This document shows positions 1 through 7,718 of a DNA stretch of 64,000 nucleotides, in pieces. Each line of letters begins with the position of its first letter. Positions within the stretch are counted from its first letter, which is position 1. Origin of the DNA: Streptomyces sp. CG4 (lineage in GTDB: Bacteria; Actinomycetota; Actinomycetes; Streptomycetales; Streptomycetaceae); assembly GCF_041080655.1 (NCBI RefSeq), contig NZ_CP163525.1, positions 7,378,001 to 7,442,000 on the forward strand, given 5' to 3'. The translations under genes were made by a program, and so were the position numbers. The notes beneath the pieces were generated by a model that worked only from the letters and a program-made list of their open reading frames with translations, had not been told where the DNA came from and searched no databases.

Positions 1-1058
1 ACGTGGTCGAGGAGCGTGGTGTGCAGGACCGTGGCGTCCAGGGAGCGCCAGGCGGGTGGGCGGTCGGCCGGGATCGTCCGGGCCAGCAGCTCCGGGTCGG
101 GGCGGTCGAGCAGGTGAAACGCGCCGTCGCCGGCCAGCAGGAAGGCGTTGCCCGCGCAGGACGCGTCCGCGAGCGCCGCCAGCGCCTCGGTGAGCGGTGT
201 GTCGAGGCGTCGTGTCCGGAACAGGCCCTCGACCGCCGTGAGCGCGTCGGCGACCGGCAGGCGGTGCAGCAGGCGGTGGATGGCGCGGACACGCAACGGG
301 TAGCGGGCGGTGTCGACGAGCAGGACCAGGCCGTGGTCCCAGGGGCTGGGGGAGGGATGCTCGGCGCGCAGCCGCAGATAGGTGGCCCAGCGGTGGTGGC
401 CGTCGGCGATCAGGGCCTGTTGGCGGGCGAGGTCGGACTGGATGCGGGCCACGTCGGCGGGGTCGGTGACGGACCACAGGCGGTGGTGGAAGCCGTCCTC
501 GGTGGTCGTGTCCAGTAGCGGGGGCTTCTCCGCCGTGCGTTCGACGACCTCGGCCGCGGTCCCGTCGCCGCGGTAGGTCAGCAGCAGCGGTTCGAGGTTC
601 GCGCGCGTGGCGCGCATCAGGGCGGCGCGGTCGGCGACCACGGGCGGCATGACGTCCTCGTGCGGCAGCACCACGCCTTCGGCGGGCTCCGAGACCCGCA
701 GCGCGCCGATGACACCGCGCTGCAGCATGTCTCCTCCGTCGCGCTGTTCGTAGACGTACAGGCCGGGCTCCGGGTCCGCGGCGAGAATGCCCTCGTGCAG
801 CCAGCGGCGCAGGGTGTCGGCCGCTTGCTCGGTACTGGCGCTCGGGGTGCCGGCCTGCGGGAGGATCAGACGGACGATGTTGTGCGGGTCGGCGGACTGG
901 AGGTGGTGCACCCCATCGGGGCGTACGACGACGTCGTACGGCGGGGAGGTGACGGCGGCGAGGCTGCCGACCCGGTCGGGGTCGTAGCGAAGGCCTCGGA
1001 ACGGGGTGAGTTCCAGGCCCCGGTGCGCCGTTGCTTCCGAGTGACCTGCAGTGTTCAT
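1..1058 (-). CDS. DUF1015 family protein (3' end beyond window)
   Basis: Reading the minus strand from the ATG at 1058 gives an uninterrupted frame to the window edge, about 350 residues, starting MNTAGHSEATAHRGL. The fragment SPPYDVV near residue 40 and IADGHHRWATY in the middle are hallmarks of the DUF1015 family, a widespread protein whose biochemical role is not settled. Third codon positions are almost all G or C in this frame, supporting real coding. It is divergent from the HAD gene with 93 nt between the two starts. The stop codon lies outside the window, so the length is unknown. Confidence in the family is good because of the GHHR motif; no reaction can be assigned. Confidence 0.85.
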   Translation of the reverse strand, partial: MNTAGHSEATAHRGLELTPFRGLRYDPDRVGSLAAVTSPPYDVVVRPDGVHHLQSADPHNIVRLILPQAGTPSASTEQAADTLRRWLHEGILAADPEPGLYVYEQRDGGDMLQRGVIGALRVSEPAEGVVLPHEDVMPPVVADRAALMRATRANLEPLLLTYRGDGTAAEVVERTAEKPPLLDTTTEDGFHHRLWSVTDPADVARIQSDLARQQALIADGHHRWATYLRLRAEHPSPSPWDHGLVLLVDTARYPLRVRAIHRLLHRLPVADALTAVEGLFRTRRLDTPLTEALAALADASCAGNAFLLAGDGAFHLLDRPDPELLARTIPADRPPAWRSLDATVLHTTLLDH

Positions 1059-1151
1059 CAGGGCATCGTACGTGTGTCAGTGGCGTGCGGGATGATCGGG
1101 GGAAAGGCCTTTGGACGCCATTGAAGGTCACTGAACGAGGAGCGATGCGGA

Positions 1152-2180
1152 ATGAGCCAGGCGGTCAGGACGAGGCCCGAGGGCAGTGGGCAGCCCCTGA
1201 GCGAGGCGTACGACACGGCGCTGCTCGATCTGGACGGGGTGGTGTACGCGGGCGGGAGCGCGATCGCGCACGCAGTCGACTCGCTGGCGGTGGCCCGCTC
1301 GGGCGGGATGCATCTGGCGTACGTCACCAACAACGCGCTGCGGACCCCGGACACCGTCGCCGAGCACCTCACGGAGCTGGGCATACCGACGGCGGCGGAC
1401 GACGTCATCACCTCCGCGCAGGCGGTCGCACGGCTGATCAGCGAGCAGGTGCCGGCCGGGGCGCGGGTGCTGGTCGTCGGCGGTGAGGGGCTGCGCGCGG
1501 CGTTGCGCGAGCGGGGGCTGGCCCCCGTGGAGTCGGCGGACGACGATCCGGCGGCGGTCGTGCAGGGGTACGGCGGGCCGGATCTGGCCTGGGGCCGGTT
1601 CGCGGAGGCGTCGTACGCGGTCGCGCGCGGGGTGCCGTGGTTCGCCTCCAACACCGATCTGACGATCCCGAGCGGGCGGGGCATCGCGCCGGGCAACGGC
1701 GCGGCTGTGGAGGTCGTACGGATCGCGACGGGCAAGGAGCCGCAGGTGGCGGGCAAGCCGCTGCCGCCCATGCACAAGGAGACGATTCTCCGTACCGGCG
1801 CCGAGCGGCCGCTGGTGGTCGGGGACCGGCTGGACACGGACATCGAGGGTGCGTTCAACGGCGGGGTCGACTCGCTGCTGGTGCTGACCGGTGTCACCGA
1901 CGGCGCCCAGCTGCTCGCCGCGCCGCCGCGGCACCGGCCGACGTTCGTGGACGCGGATCTGCGCGGGCTGCTCACCGGGCAGCCGGAGGTGGTCCCGCTC
2001 GTGGAGGGCTTCTGCTGCGGAGGGTTCACGGCGACGGCCGGGGCGGACCGGATGGAACTGGAGGGTGAGGGCGAGCCGTTGGACGGGCTGCGGGCCCTGT
2101 GCGCGGCGGCTTGGACGGCGGCCGGCGAGGGCTCCTGCGAGCTGGACGGGGGGAAGGCACTGGCGCGTCTCGGGCTGTGA
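1152..2180 (+). CDS. HAD superfamily (class IIA) hydrolase
   Basis: 342-residue haloacid-dehalogenase-fold phosphatase of the NagD/PNPase-like IIA class. Motif I is DLDGVVYAG (Asp26 nucleophile, Asp28), motif II lies in YVTNN near residue 60, and the late motif GDRLDTDIEGA supplies Mg-binding acidic residues. Such enzymes dephosphorylate small phosphometabolites in the cytoplasm; the substrate here is not predictable. The ATG at 1152 is preceded by GAGGAG about 10 nt upstream, and an out-of-frame ATG at 1145 is ignored. The C-terminal 50 or so residues beyond the cap and core are an extension common in Streptomyces homologues. The gene stands alone, with about 120 nt to the iron-transport operon. 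Confidence 0.88.
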   Translation: MSQAVRTRPEGSGQPLSEAYDTALLDLDGVVYAGGSAIAHAVDSLAVARSGGMHLAYVTNNALRTPDTVAEHLTELGIPTAADDVITSAQAVARLISEQVPAGARVLVVGGEGLRAALRERGLAPVESADDDPAAVVQGYGGPDLAWGRFAEASYAVARGVPWFASNTDLTIPSGRGIAPGNGAAVEVVRIATGKEPQVAGKPLPPMHKETILRTGAERPLVVGDRLDTDIEGAFNGGVDSLLVLTGVTDGAQLLAAPPRHRPTFVDADLRGLLTGQPEVVPLVEGFCCGGFTATAGADRMELEGEGEPLDGLRALCAAAWTAAGEGSCELDGGKALARLGL

Positions 2181-2275
2181 GGAGGCCGCGGCGAACGAGT
2201 ACGACGAGGCTCGGAGATCGAGATCGACGAGGCCCGGCGAACGACAGCGACGAGGCCCGGGATCGAGATCGGTAG

Positions 2276-2294
2276 CCAGGGTAGGCTAACCTAA
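2276..2294 (+). promoter_or_regulatory. Iron box (DmdR/IdeR-type operator)
   Basis: The 19-mer at this position matches the actinobacterial DtxR-family consensus TTAGGTTAGGCTAACCTAA at 16 of 19 bases, with a perfect right half (GGCTAACCTAA). It ends 4 nt before the GTG start of the first permease. A TAACCT hexamer at 2287-2292 can act as the -10, so an Fe(II)-loaded repressor would cover the promoter. Iron repression of the operon is therefore inferred. Confidence 0.82.
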
Positions 2295-2298
2295 CCTC

Positions 2299-3342
2299 GT
2301 GTTGGTCGACAGTCCTCCGGAACAGCGCGCGGAGACCGCCCCCGCGCCCCCAACCCGTCGGGCGGCAAGGGCTCTTGGGCTCCTGCTCTCCGCCGCGATC
2401 CTGGTGCTCGTCGCTCTGGCGAGTATCGCGATCGGGGCGAAAGCCCTGTCACCGGACCAGGTCTGGCACGGCCTGTTCCATGACACCGGGAGCTATGGCG
2501 ACATCGTCGTGGACGAGCGGCTCGCGCGCACGGTCCTGGGCCTGCTCGCCGGTGCCGCGCTCGGCCTCTCGGGCGCGGTGCTGCAGGCGCTCACCCGCAA
2601 TCCGCTGGCCGACCCCGGACTGCTCGGGATCAACGCGGGTGCCTCCGCCGCCGTCGTCACGGCCATCACCTATTTCGGCGTCACCAGCCTCACGGGCTAT
2701 GTGTGGTTCGCCTTCCTCGGGGCGGCCGCGGTCGGCGCGCTGGTCTGGTTCCTCGGCGGCAGCCGGGGCGCCACCCCCGTGCGGCTCGCGCTCGCCGGCA
2801 CGGCCATCAGTGCCGCCCTGTACGGCTATCTGCAGGCCGTGATGATCATGGACGACGCGGCGCTGGGCAAGATGCGCTTCTGGACGGTGGGTTCACTGGC
2901 CTCGGCCACGAACTCGACCATCCTGCAGGTGCTGCCGTTCCTCGCGGTCGGCACGCTTCTCGCGCTCGGGCTGGCCAGGCCGCTGAACGCGGTCACGATG
3001 GGCGACGACACCGCCCGCGCCCTCGGCGCCAACCTGGGCCGCACCCGCGCGCTGGCCATGCTCGCCGCCACCGTGCTGTGCGGTGCCGCGACCGCCGCCT
3101 GCGGTCCGATCGTGTTCGTCGGCCTGATGGTCCCGCACGTCGTGCGCTCCTTCACCGGCCCCGACCTGCGCTGGATCCTGCCGTACGCGACGGTCCTGTC
3201 GCCCGTGCTGCTGCTCGGCGCCGACGTCATCGGCCGGGTCGTGGCCCGCCCCTCGGAGCTCCAGGTCGGCATCGTCACCGCGATCATCGGCGGCCCGGTC
3301 TTCATCTTTCTCGTACGACGGCGGAGGACGGCCCAGCTGTGA
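2299..3342 (+). CDS. Iron-siderophore ABC transporter permease (FecCD family)
   Basis: 347 residues with a cytoplasmic N-terminus and about nine to ten hydrophobic segments. Family landmarks are the 'LTRNPLADPGLLGINAGAS' block near residue 100 and the C-terminal GPIVFVGLMVPHVVR block that contacts the ATPase. It forms half of the inner-membrane channel for a ferric siderophore with the next permease. The GTG at 2299 has no Shine-Dalgarno but lies 6 nt after a -10-like TAACCT, so the message is probably leaderless. The stop overlaps the next start by 4 nt (GTGA). No substrate-binding lipoprotein is encoded beside it, so the operon relies on a binding protein from elsewhere. Confidence 0.9.
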   Translation: MLVDSPPEQRAETAPAPPTRRAARALGLLLSAAILVLVALASIAIGAKALSPDQVWHGLFHDTGSYGDIVVDERLARTVLGLLAGAALGLSGAVLQALTRNPLADPGLLGINAGASAAVVTAITYFGVTSLTGYVWFAFLGAAAVGALVWFLGGSRGATPVRLALAGTAISAALYGYLQAVMIMDDAALGKMRFWTVGSLASATNSTILQVLPFLAVGTLLALGLARPLNAVTMGDDTARALGANLGRTRALAMLAATVLCGAATAACGPIVFVGLMVPHVVRSFTGPDLRWILPYATVLSPVLLLGADVIGRVVARPSELQVGIVTAIIGGPVFIFLVRRRRTAQL

Positions 3343-4418
3343 AGACCCGATCCATGAACCGGGCCGTACGCACGCCGGGCGGGCTCTCCCTGCGCCTCGA
3401 CCTGCGGGCCCTCGTCGTCGTCGCCCTGCTGCTGGTCGCCGCCTGCGCCGCGGGCGTCGCGCTGATCGGCACCGGCGACGCGAAGATACCGGCCGCCGAC
3501 GTGCTCCGGACCCTCGCCGGGAACGGCAACGCCTACCAGGACTTCATCGTCAACGAGCTGCGGCTGCCGCGGGTCCTGGTCGGCCTGCTGGTCGGCGCCT
3601 CGCTCGGCCTCGGCGGCGCTCTGTTCCAGTCCGTCTCCCGCAACCCGCTCGGCAGCCCGGACGTCCTCGGCCTGTCGCAGGGCTCGACGGCCGGCGCGCT
3701 GGTCGTGATCGTGCTGCTGTCCGGCAATACCACCCAGGTCACCCTCGGTGCCCTGGCGGGTGGCCTGGCGACCGGCCTCGCCATCTATCTGCTCGCCTGG
3801 AAGCAGGGCGTGCACGGGTACCGGCTGGTCCTGGTCGGCATCGGCGTCTCCGCGATCGCCACGGCCGTCAACGGCTATCTGCTCACCAAGGCCGACCTCG
3901 TCGACGCGGCCCGCGCGGTCGTGTGGATGACCGGCTCCCTGGGCGGCCGTGACTGGGACCAGGTCTGGCCACTGCTCGCCCTGTGCGCGGTCCTCGTCCC
4001 GGTGGTCCTCGCGAACGCGCGCGGCCTCAGGATGATGGAGATGGGCGACGACGTCGCGAACGCCCTCGGGGTGCGTGTGCACCGGGTCCGGCTGGTGCTG
4101 ATGGTCTGCGCCGTGCTGCTCACCGCGGCCGCCACCGCGGCCGCCGGACCCGTCAGCTTCGTCGCGCTCACCGCGCCCCAGCTCGCCCGGCGCCTCACCC
4201 TCCCCCGCTGCCTTAAGGGCGCGGGAGGTGCCCCCATGCCGGGCCCGAACCTGGTGCCCTCCCTGTGCATGGGCGCCGCCCTGCTGGTCGCCGCCGACTG
4301 GGCCTCCCAGCGCGCCTTCGGCGCCGACCAGCTGCCCGTCGGCGTGGTCACCGGCGTCCTCGGCGGCGGCTATCTGCTGTGGCTGCTGGTCACCGAGCGC
4401 AGGGCGGGCCGGATATGA
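3339..4418 (+). CDS. Iron-siderophore ABC transporter permease (FecCD family), with in-frame repeat insertion
   Basis: 359 residues if translation begins at the GTG overlapping the upstream stop; an ATG at 3354 is an alternative. FecCD landmarks are 'SRNPLGSPDVLGLSQGS' and the coupling region GPVSFVALTAPQLARRL. It pairs with the upstream permease. Directly after ARRLT the protein carries about 12 odd residues (LPRCLKGAGGAP) before resuming PGPNLVPSLC; this matches a 36-bp hairpin repeat at 4201-4236 whose length is an exact multiple of three. The insertion sits in a loop between membrane segments after the coupling helix and keeps the frame, so the protein may still work. Confidence 0.9.
   Translation: MKTRSMNRAVRTPGGLSLRLDLRALVVVALLLVAACAAGVALIGTGDAKIPAADVLRTLAGNGNAYQDFIVNELRLPRVLVGLLVGASLGLGGALFQSVSRNPLGSPDVLGLSQGSTAGALVVIVLLSGNTTQVTLGALAGGLATGLAIYLLAWKQGVHGYRLVLVGIGVSAIATAVNGYLLTKADLVDAARAVVWMTGSLGGRDWDQVWPLLALCAVLVPVVLANARGLRMMEMGDDVANALGVRVHRVRLVLMVCAVLLTAAATAAAGPVSFVALTAPQLARRLTLPRCLKGAGGAPMPGPNLVPSLCMGAALLVAADWASQRAFGADQLPVGVVTGVLGGGYLLWLLVTERRAGRI
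4201..4236. repeat. 36-bp GC-rich hairpin repeat, copy 1 (inside permease gene)
   Basis: A 36-bp segment beginning TCCCCCGCTGCC and ending GGGAGGTGCCCCCA. It matches 40283-40318 at 31 of 36 positions. Positions 4-8 pair with 21-25 and 10-12 with 18-20 around a 5-nt loop. The base pair at positions 7/22 is G-C here and A-T in copy 2, a compensatory change. It adds 12 codons to the permease gene without shifting the frame. Confidence 0.75.
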
Positions 4419-5266
4419 GCGCCGTCCCCGAGTCAGTCAGCAAGAGGAGCACTGTGAACCGCCTGTCCGCCGAGAACGTCACCCTCGCCTACGACCAGCG
4501 CGTCATCGCCGAGCAGCTGTCGGTGGAGATCCCCGACAACTCCTTCACGGTGATCGTCGGTCCGAACGCGTGCGGCAAGTCGACGCTGCTGCGGGCGCTG
4601 TCACGGATGCTCAGGCCGACTGCGGGGCGGGTGCTGCTCGACGGGCAGGCCATCCAGTCGATGCCCGCCAAGAAGGTGGCGCGGACCCTCGGCCTGCTGC
4701 CGCAGTCGTCCATCGCGCCCGACGGCATCACCGTCGCCGACCTGGTCGGCCGCGGCCGCTATCCGCACCAGGGCCTGCTGCGCCAGTGGTCGGCCGAGGA
4801 CGAGCGGGTCGTAGAGGAGTCGATGCGGCAGACCGGAGTCGCCGAGCTGGCCGACCGGTACGTCGACGAGCTGTCCGGCGGGCAGCGGCAGCGGGTGTGG
4901 ATCGCCATGGCGCTCGCCCAGCAGACCCCGCTGCTGCTCCTGGACGAGCCGACCACCTACCTGGACATCCAGCACCAGATCGACGTCCTCGACCTGTGCG
5001 CCGAACTGCACGAGACCCAGGGCCGCACCCTGGTCGCCGTGCTGCACGACCTCAACCACGCGGCCCGCTACGCCACCCACCTCATCGCGCTGCGCGGCGG
5101 CGAAGTGATCGCCGAGGGCGCCCCGAACGACATCGTCACCGCCGAGCTGGTACAGCAGGTGTTCGGGCTGCGCTGTCAGGTCATCGACGACCCGGAGACC
5201 GGCACCCCGCTGGTCGTACCGGCGGCGCGCAAGGCACGGTCGGAGAAGGTCACAGCAGCTTCCTGA
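4415..5266 (+). CDS. Iron-siderophore ABC transporter ATP-binding protein
   Basis: 283 residues of the FepC/FecE class. Walker A is GPNACGKST (residues 49-57), the signature LSGGQRQRVW, Walker B LLLLDEPTT and the switch His in VLHDLNHA. It powers the two upstream permeases on the cytoplasmic face. The ATG at 4415 overlaps the permease stop (ATGA); the GTG at 4454, giving MNRLSAENVTLAYDQ, has AGGAG four bases upstream and is a serious alternative start. Its 3' end overlaps the convergent SCP2 gene by 17 nt. The three genes form one iron-box-controlled operon. Confidence 0.9.
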   Translation: MSAVPESVSKRSTVNRLSAENVTLAYDQRVIAEQLSVEIPDNSFTVIVGPNACGKSTLLRALSRMLRPTAGRVLLDGQAIQSMPAKKVARTLGLLPQSSIAPDGITVADLVGRGRYPHQGLLRQWSAEDERVVEESMRQTGVAELADRYVDELSGGQRQRVWIAMALAQQTPLLLLDEPTTYLDIQHQIDVLDLCAELHETQGRTLVAVLHDLNHAARYATHLIALRGGEVIAEGAPNDIVTAELVQQVFGLRCQVIDDPETGTPLVVPAARKARSEKVTAAS

Positions 5267-5597
5267 GCCGGAACAGATCCAGCAGGTTCGCCTCCAGCCG
5301 CACCCGGCCCTTGCCCCAGGCGGTCGCGAAGTTCAGCTCGCCGGCCACCAGGGACACCAGGTCGTCCCCGGCCATGGCCAGTCTGATCTGCGCCTTGACC
5401 CGCGGCGGGCCGGGGTGGGTGCCGTCCACCTCGATCCGGCCGCCCGTCATCCGGCCGGCGAAGGTGACGTCCAGATCGGTGATGTGACAGCTCACCGAGC
5501 GGTCCAGCACGGCGGCCGCGCGCACGTCGCCCTCGGCGCCCTGCATGTTGTCCGAAAGCTTTCCCAGTGCGGCGCGGCACTCCTCGATCGTGGCCAT
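5250..5597 (-). CDS. SCP2 sterol-carrier-domain small protein
   Basis: 115-residue protein beginning MATIEECRAALGKLS and consisting of a single SCP2-like lipid-binding domain, recognisable by the pattern around 'VTFAGRMTGG' and 'AMAGDDLVSLVAGELNFATAWGKGRV' read in two halves. SCP2 domains form a hydrophobic tunnel for acyl or sterol ligands; the bacterial role is not defined. The ATG at 5597 follows a G-rich ribosome site. It is convergent with the iron ATPase gene, with a 17-nt 3' overlap, and divergent from the next small gene by 42 nt. Confidence 0.72.
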   Translation of the reverse strand: MATIEECRAALGKLSDNMQGAEGDVRAAAVLDRSVSCHITDLDVTFAGRMTGGRIEVDGTHPGPPRVKAQIRLAMAGDDLVSLVAGELNFATAWGKGRVRLEANLLDLFRLRKLL

Positions 5598-5639
5598 CGC
5601 CCCCGACGGTACCCCAGCGGTTCGAGGTAGCGTCGGGGC

Positions 5640-5942
5640 ATGAACGACTCGGTTCCGGAGACGGAGATCCCGCAGGATTCGGTGCAGGAGGCGGCGCAGG
5701 CGCCGCAGGCGTACGACCCCGCCGCGCCCGCCCCCCTGAACGTCCCGCGCACCCCCACCGGCAACGCCGAGGTCGACGCCCGGCTGGAGCGGCTGGCCGA
5801 CGCCGACCACCTCGCCACCGACGGACATGTCGAGGTGTACGAGGATGTACACGGGGGGCTGCGCGACGCGCTCACCGCGCTCGACGCCCGCCCGGGCCCT
5901 CCGGCCCCCCAGTCACCCTCGTACCACCAGAGCAGGAGCTGA
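5640..5942 (+). CDS. Small conserved hypothetical protein upstream of tlyA
   Basis: 100 residues, acidic and Pro/Ala-rich, starting MNDSVPETEIPQDSVQEA. The central stretch NAEVDARLERLADADHL could form an amphipathic helix; no catalytic motif, membrane segment or signal peptide is visible. It ends 7 nt before the tlyA start and its last codons carry the AGGAG that serves tlyA, so the two are probably co-transcribed. I do not recognise a characterised family. Confidence 0.7.
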   Translation: MNDSVPETEIPQDSVQEAAQAPQAYDPAAPAPLNVPRTPTGNAEVDARLERLADADHLATDGHVEVYEDVHGGLRDALTALDARPGPPAPQSPSYHQSRS

Positions 5943-5949
5943 ACCGAAC

Positions 5950-6765
5950 GTGGCAGGAGTCGCACGCCGTCGTCTGGACGCGGAGCTGGTCCGCCGGAAG
6001 CTCGCGCGTTCGCGTGAGCACGCCGGCCAGCTGATCGCCGCCGGCCGGGTCACCGTCGGCAAGACCGTGGCGACCAAGCCGGCCACCCAGGTCGAGACCG
6101 CCGCCTCGATCGTGGTCCAGGACGACGACTACGACCCCGACTACGTCTCCCGGGGCGGGCACAAGCTCGCCGGCGCGCTCGATGTCTTCGTGCCGCAGGG
6201 GCTCGTGGTCGAGGGCCGGCGCGCGCTGGACGCCGGCGCGTCCACGGGCGGCTTCACCGACGTCCTGCTGCGCGCGGGCGTCGCCCATGTCGTCGCCGTG
6301 GACGTCGGGTACGGCCAGCTCGCCTGGTCTCTGCAGAGCGATGAACGCGTCACCGTCAAGGACCGTACGAACGTACGCGAGTTGACGCTCGAGGCGATCG
6401 ATGGGGAACCTGTGGATCTTGTCGTGGGCGATCTGTCCTTCATCCCGCTCGGGCTGGTGCTGCCGGCCCTGAAGCGGTGCGTGAAGCCGGACGCCGACCT
6501 GGTGATGATGGTCAAGCCGCAGTTCGAGGTGGGGAAGGAGCGGCTCGGCAGCGGGGGTGTCGTACGGAGTCCGCAGCTGCGGGCGGAGGCCGTGCGGACA
6601 GTGGCCGAGAAGGCCTGGGAGCTGGGGCTCGGGGTGCGTTCGGTCACCGCCAGTCCGCTGCCGGGGCCCTCGGGGAACGTGGAGTACTTTCTCTGGCTGC
6701 GGGCGGGGGCACCCCAGGTGGACCCGGCCGACGTCGACCGTGCAGTGGCGGAGGGGCCGCGTTGA
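5950..6765 (+). CDS. tlyA: TlyA family rRNA 2'-O-methyltransferase
   Basis: 271 residues, the usual TlyA length. An N-terminal S4 RNA-binding domain (ARRRLDAELVRRKLARSREHA to about residue 65) precedes an FtsJ-like methyltransferase domain with SAM motif LDAGASTGGFTDVLL near residue 90 and an acidic catalytic region VVGDLSFI. Family members methylate 2'-hydroxyls of 16S and 23S rRNA at the subunit interface, which in mycobacteria confers capreomycin sensitivity. The GTG at 5950 has AGGAG about 12 nt upstream. The stop overlaps the TTG start of nadK, so translation is probably coupled. Confidence 0.92.
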   Translation: MAGVARRRLDAELVRRKLARSREHAGQLIAAGRVTVGKTVATKPATQVETAASIVVQDDDYDPDYVSRGGHKLAGALDVFVPQGLVVEGRRALDAGASTGGFTDVLLRAGVAHVVAVDVGYGQLAWSLQSDERVTVKDRTNVRELTLEAIDGEPVDLVVGDLSFIPLGLVLPALKRCVKPDADLVMMVKPQFEVGKERLGSGGVVRSPQLRAEAVRTVAEKAWELGLGVRSVTASPLPGPSGNVEYFLWLRAGAPQVDPADVDRAVAEGPR

Positions 6766-7667
6766 CACAGAACCTGGCGCGTACTGTTTTCCTGCTCGCC
6801 CACACCGGGCGGCCCGCGGCGATCCGCAGTGCGGAACTCGTCGTCAAGGGCCTGCTGCGGCATGGCATCGGGGTGCGGGTGCTGGAGGAGGAGGCGTGCG
6901 ACCTGCCGCTGCCGGACGAGGTGGTGCTGGTCAAGGAGGCCACTCCGCAGTGCCTCGACGGATGCGAGCTGCTGATCGTGCTCGGCGGCGACGGCACGCT
7001 GCTGCGCGGGGCGGAGTTCGCCCGGGCCTCCGGGGTGCCGATGCTCGGCGTCAACCTCGGCCGGGTGGGGTTCCTCGCGGAGGCCGAGCGGGACGACCTC
7101 GACCGGGTGGTCGACCGGGTGGTGGCGCGGTCGTACGAGGTCGAGGAGCGGATGACCGTCGATGTCGTCGTGCACCGCAACGGGGACCTCGTGCACACGG
7201 ACTGGGCGCTGAACGAGGCGGCCGTGCAGAAGGCCGGCGCCGAGAAGCTGCTGGAAGTCGTGCTGGAGATCGACGGCCGGCCGGTGTCGGAGTTCGGCTG
7301 CGACGGGGTGATCCTCTCCACGCCCACCGGGTCCACGGCGTACGCGTTCTCCGCGGGCGGGCCCGTGGTGTGGCCCGAGGTCGAGGCGTTGCTGATGGTG
7401 CCGATCAGCGCGCACGCGCTGTTCGCCAAGCCGCTGGTCACGTCGCCGGATTCGGTGCTCGCCGTGGAGGTTCTGCCGCACATCTCGCCGGGCGTTCTGT
7501 GGTGCGACGGGCGGCGGACCGTCGAGCTGCCGCCGGGGGCGCGGGTGGAGGTGCGGCGGGGAGCCGTGCCGGTGCGGCTCGCTCGGCTGCATCATTCGTC
7601 CTTCACCGATCGACTTGTGGCGAAATTCGCCCTGCCGACCACGGGGTGGCGCGGGGCGCCTCACTAG
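6762..7667 (+). CDS. nadK: NAD kinase
   Basis: 301 residues, standard for actinobacterial NAD kinase, which phosphorylates NAD to NADP in the cytoplasm. Visible motifs are the nucleotide-binding LGGDGTLLRGAEFA (near residue 70), the NE pair in DWALNEAAVQKAG, and the glycine-rich TPTGSTAYAFSAGGP. The TTG start at 6762 overlaps the tlyA stop (TTGA), and the N-terminus (M)TQNLARTVFLLAHTGRP fits the family, so a TTG start is preferred over upstream in-frame GTGs inside tlyA. It belongs to the conserved tlyA-nadK-recN group. Confidence 0.95.
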   Translation: MTQNLARTVFLLAHTGRPAAIRSAELVVKGLLRHGIGVRVLEEEACDLPLPDEVVLVKEATPQCLDGCELLIVLGGDGTLLRGAEFARASGVPMLGVNLGRVGFLAEAERDDLDRVVDRVVARSYEVEERMTVDVVVHRNGDLVHTDWALNEAAVQKAGAEKLLEVVLEIDGRPVSEFGCDGVILSTPTGSTAYAFSAGGPVVWPEVEALLMVPISAHALFAKPLVTSPDSVLAVEVLPHISPGVLWCDGRRTVELPPGARVEVRRGAVPVRLARLHHSSFTDRLVAKFALPTTGWRGAPH

Positions 7668-7718
7668 AAAGAGCGGCCTGTGTGCACTCTCCGCCCCGGA
7701 CCTCGTATGGTCTGTTCC

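Noticed and set aside
6700..6720. Possible third copy of the 36-bp repeat in tlyA (GGGGGCACCCCAGG)
   Set aside because: Only about 14 bases match and the hairpin half is missing.
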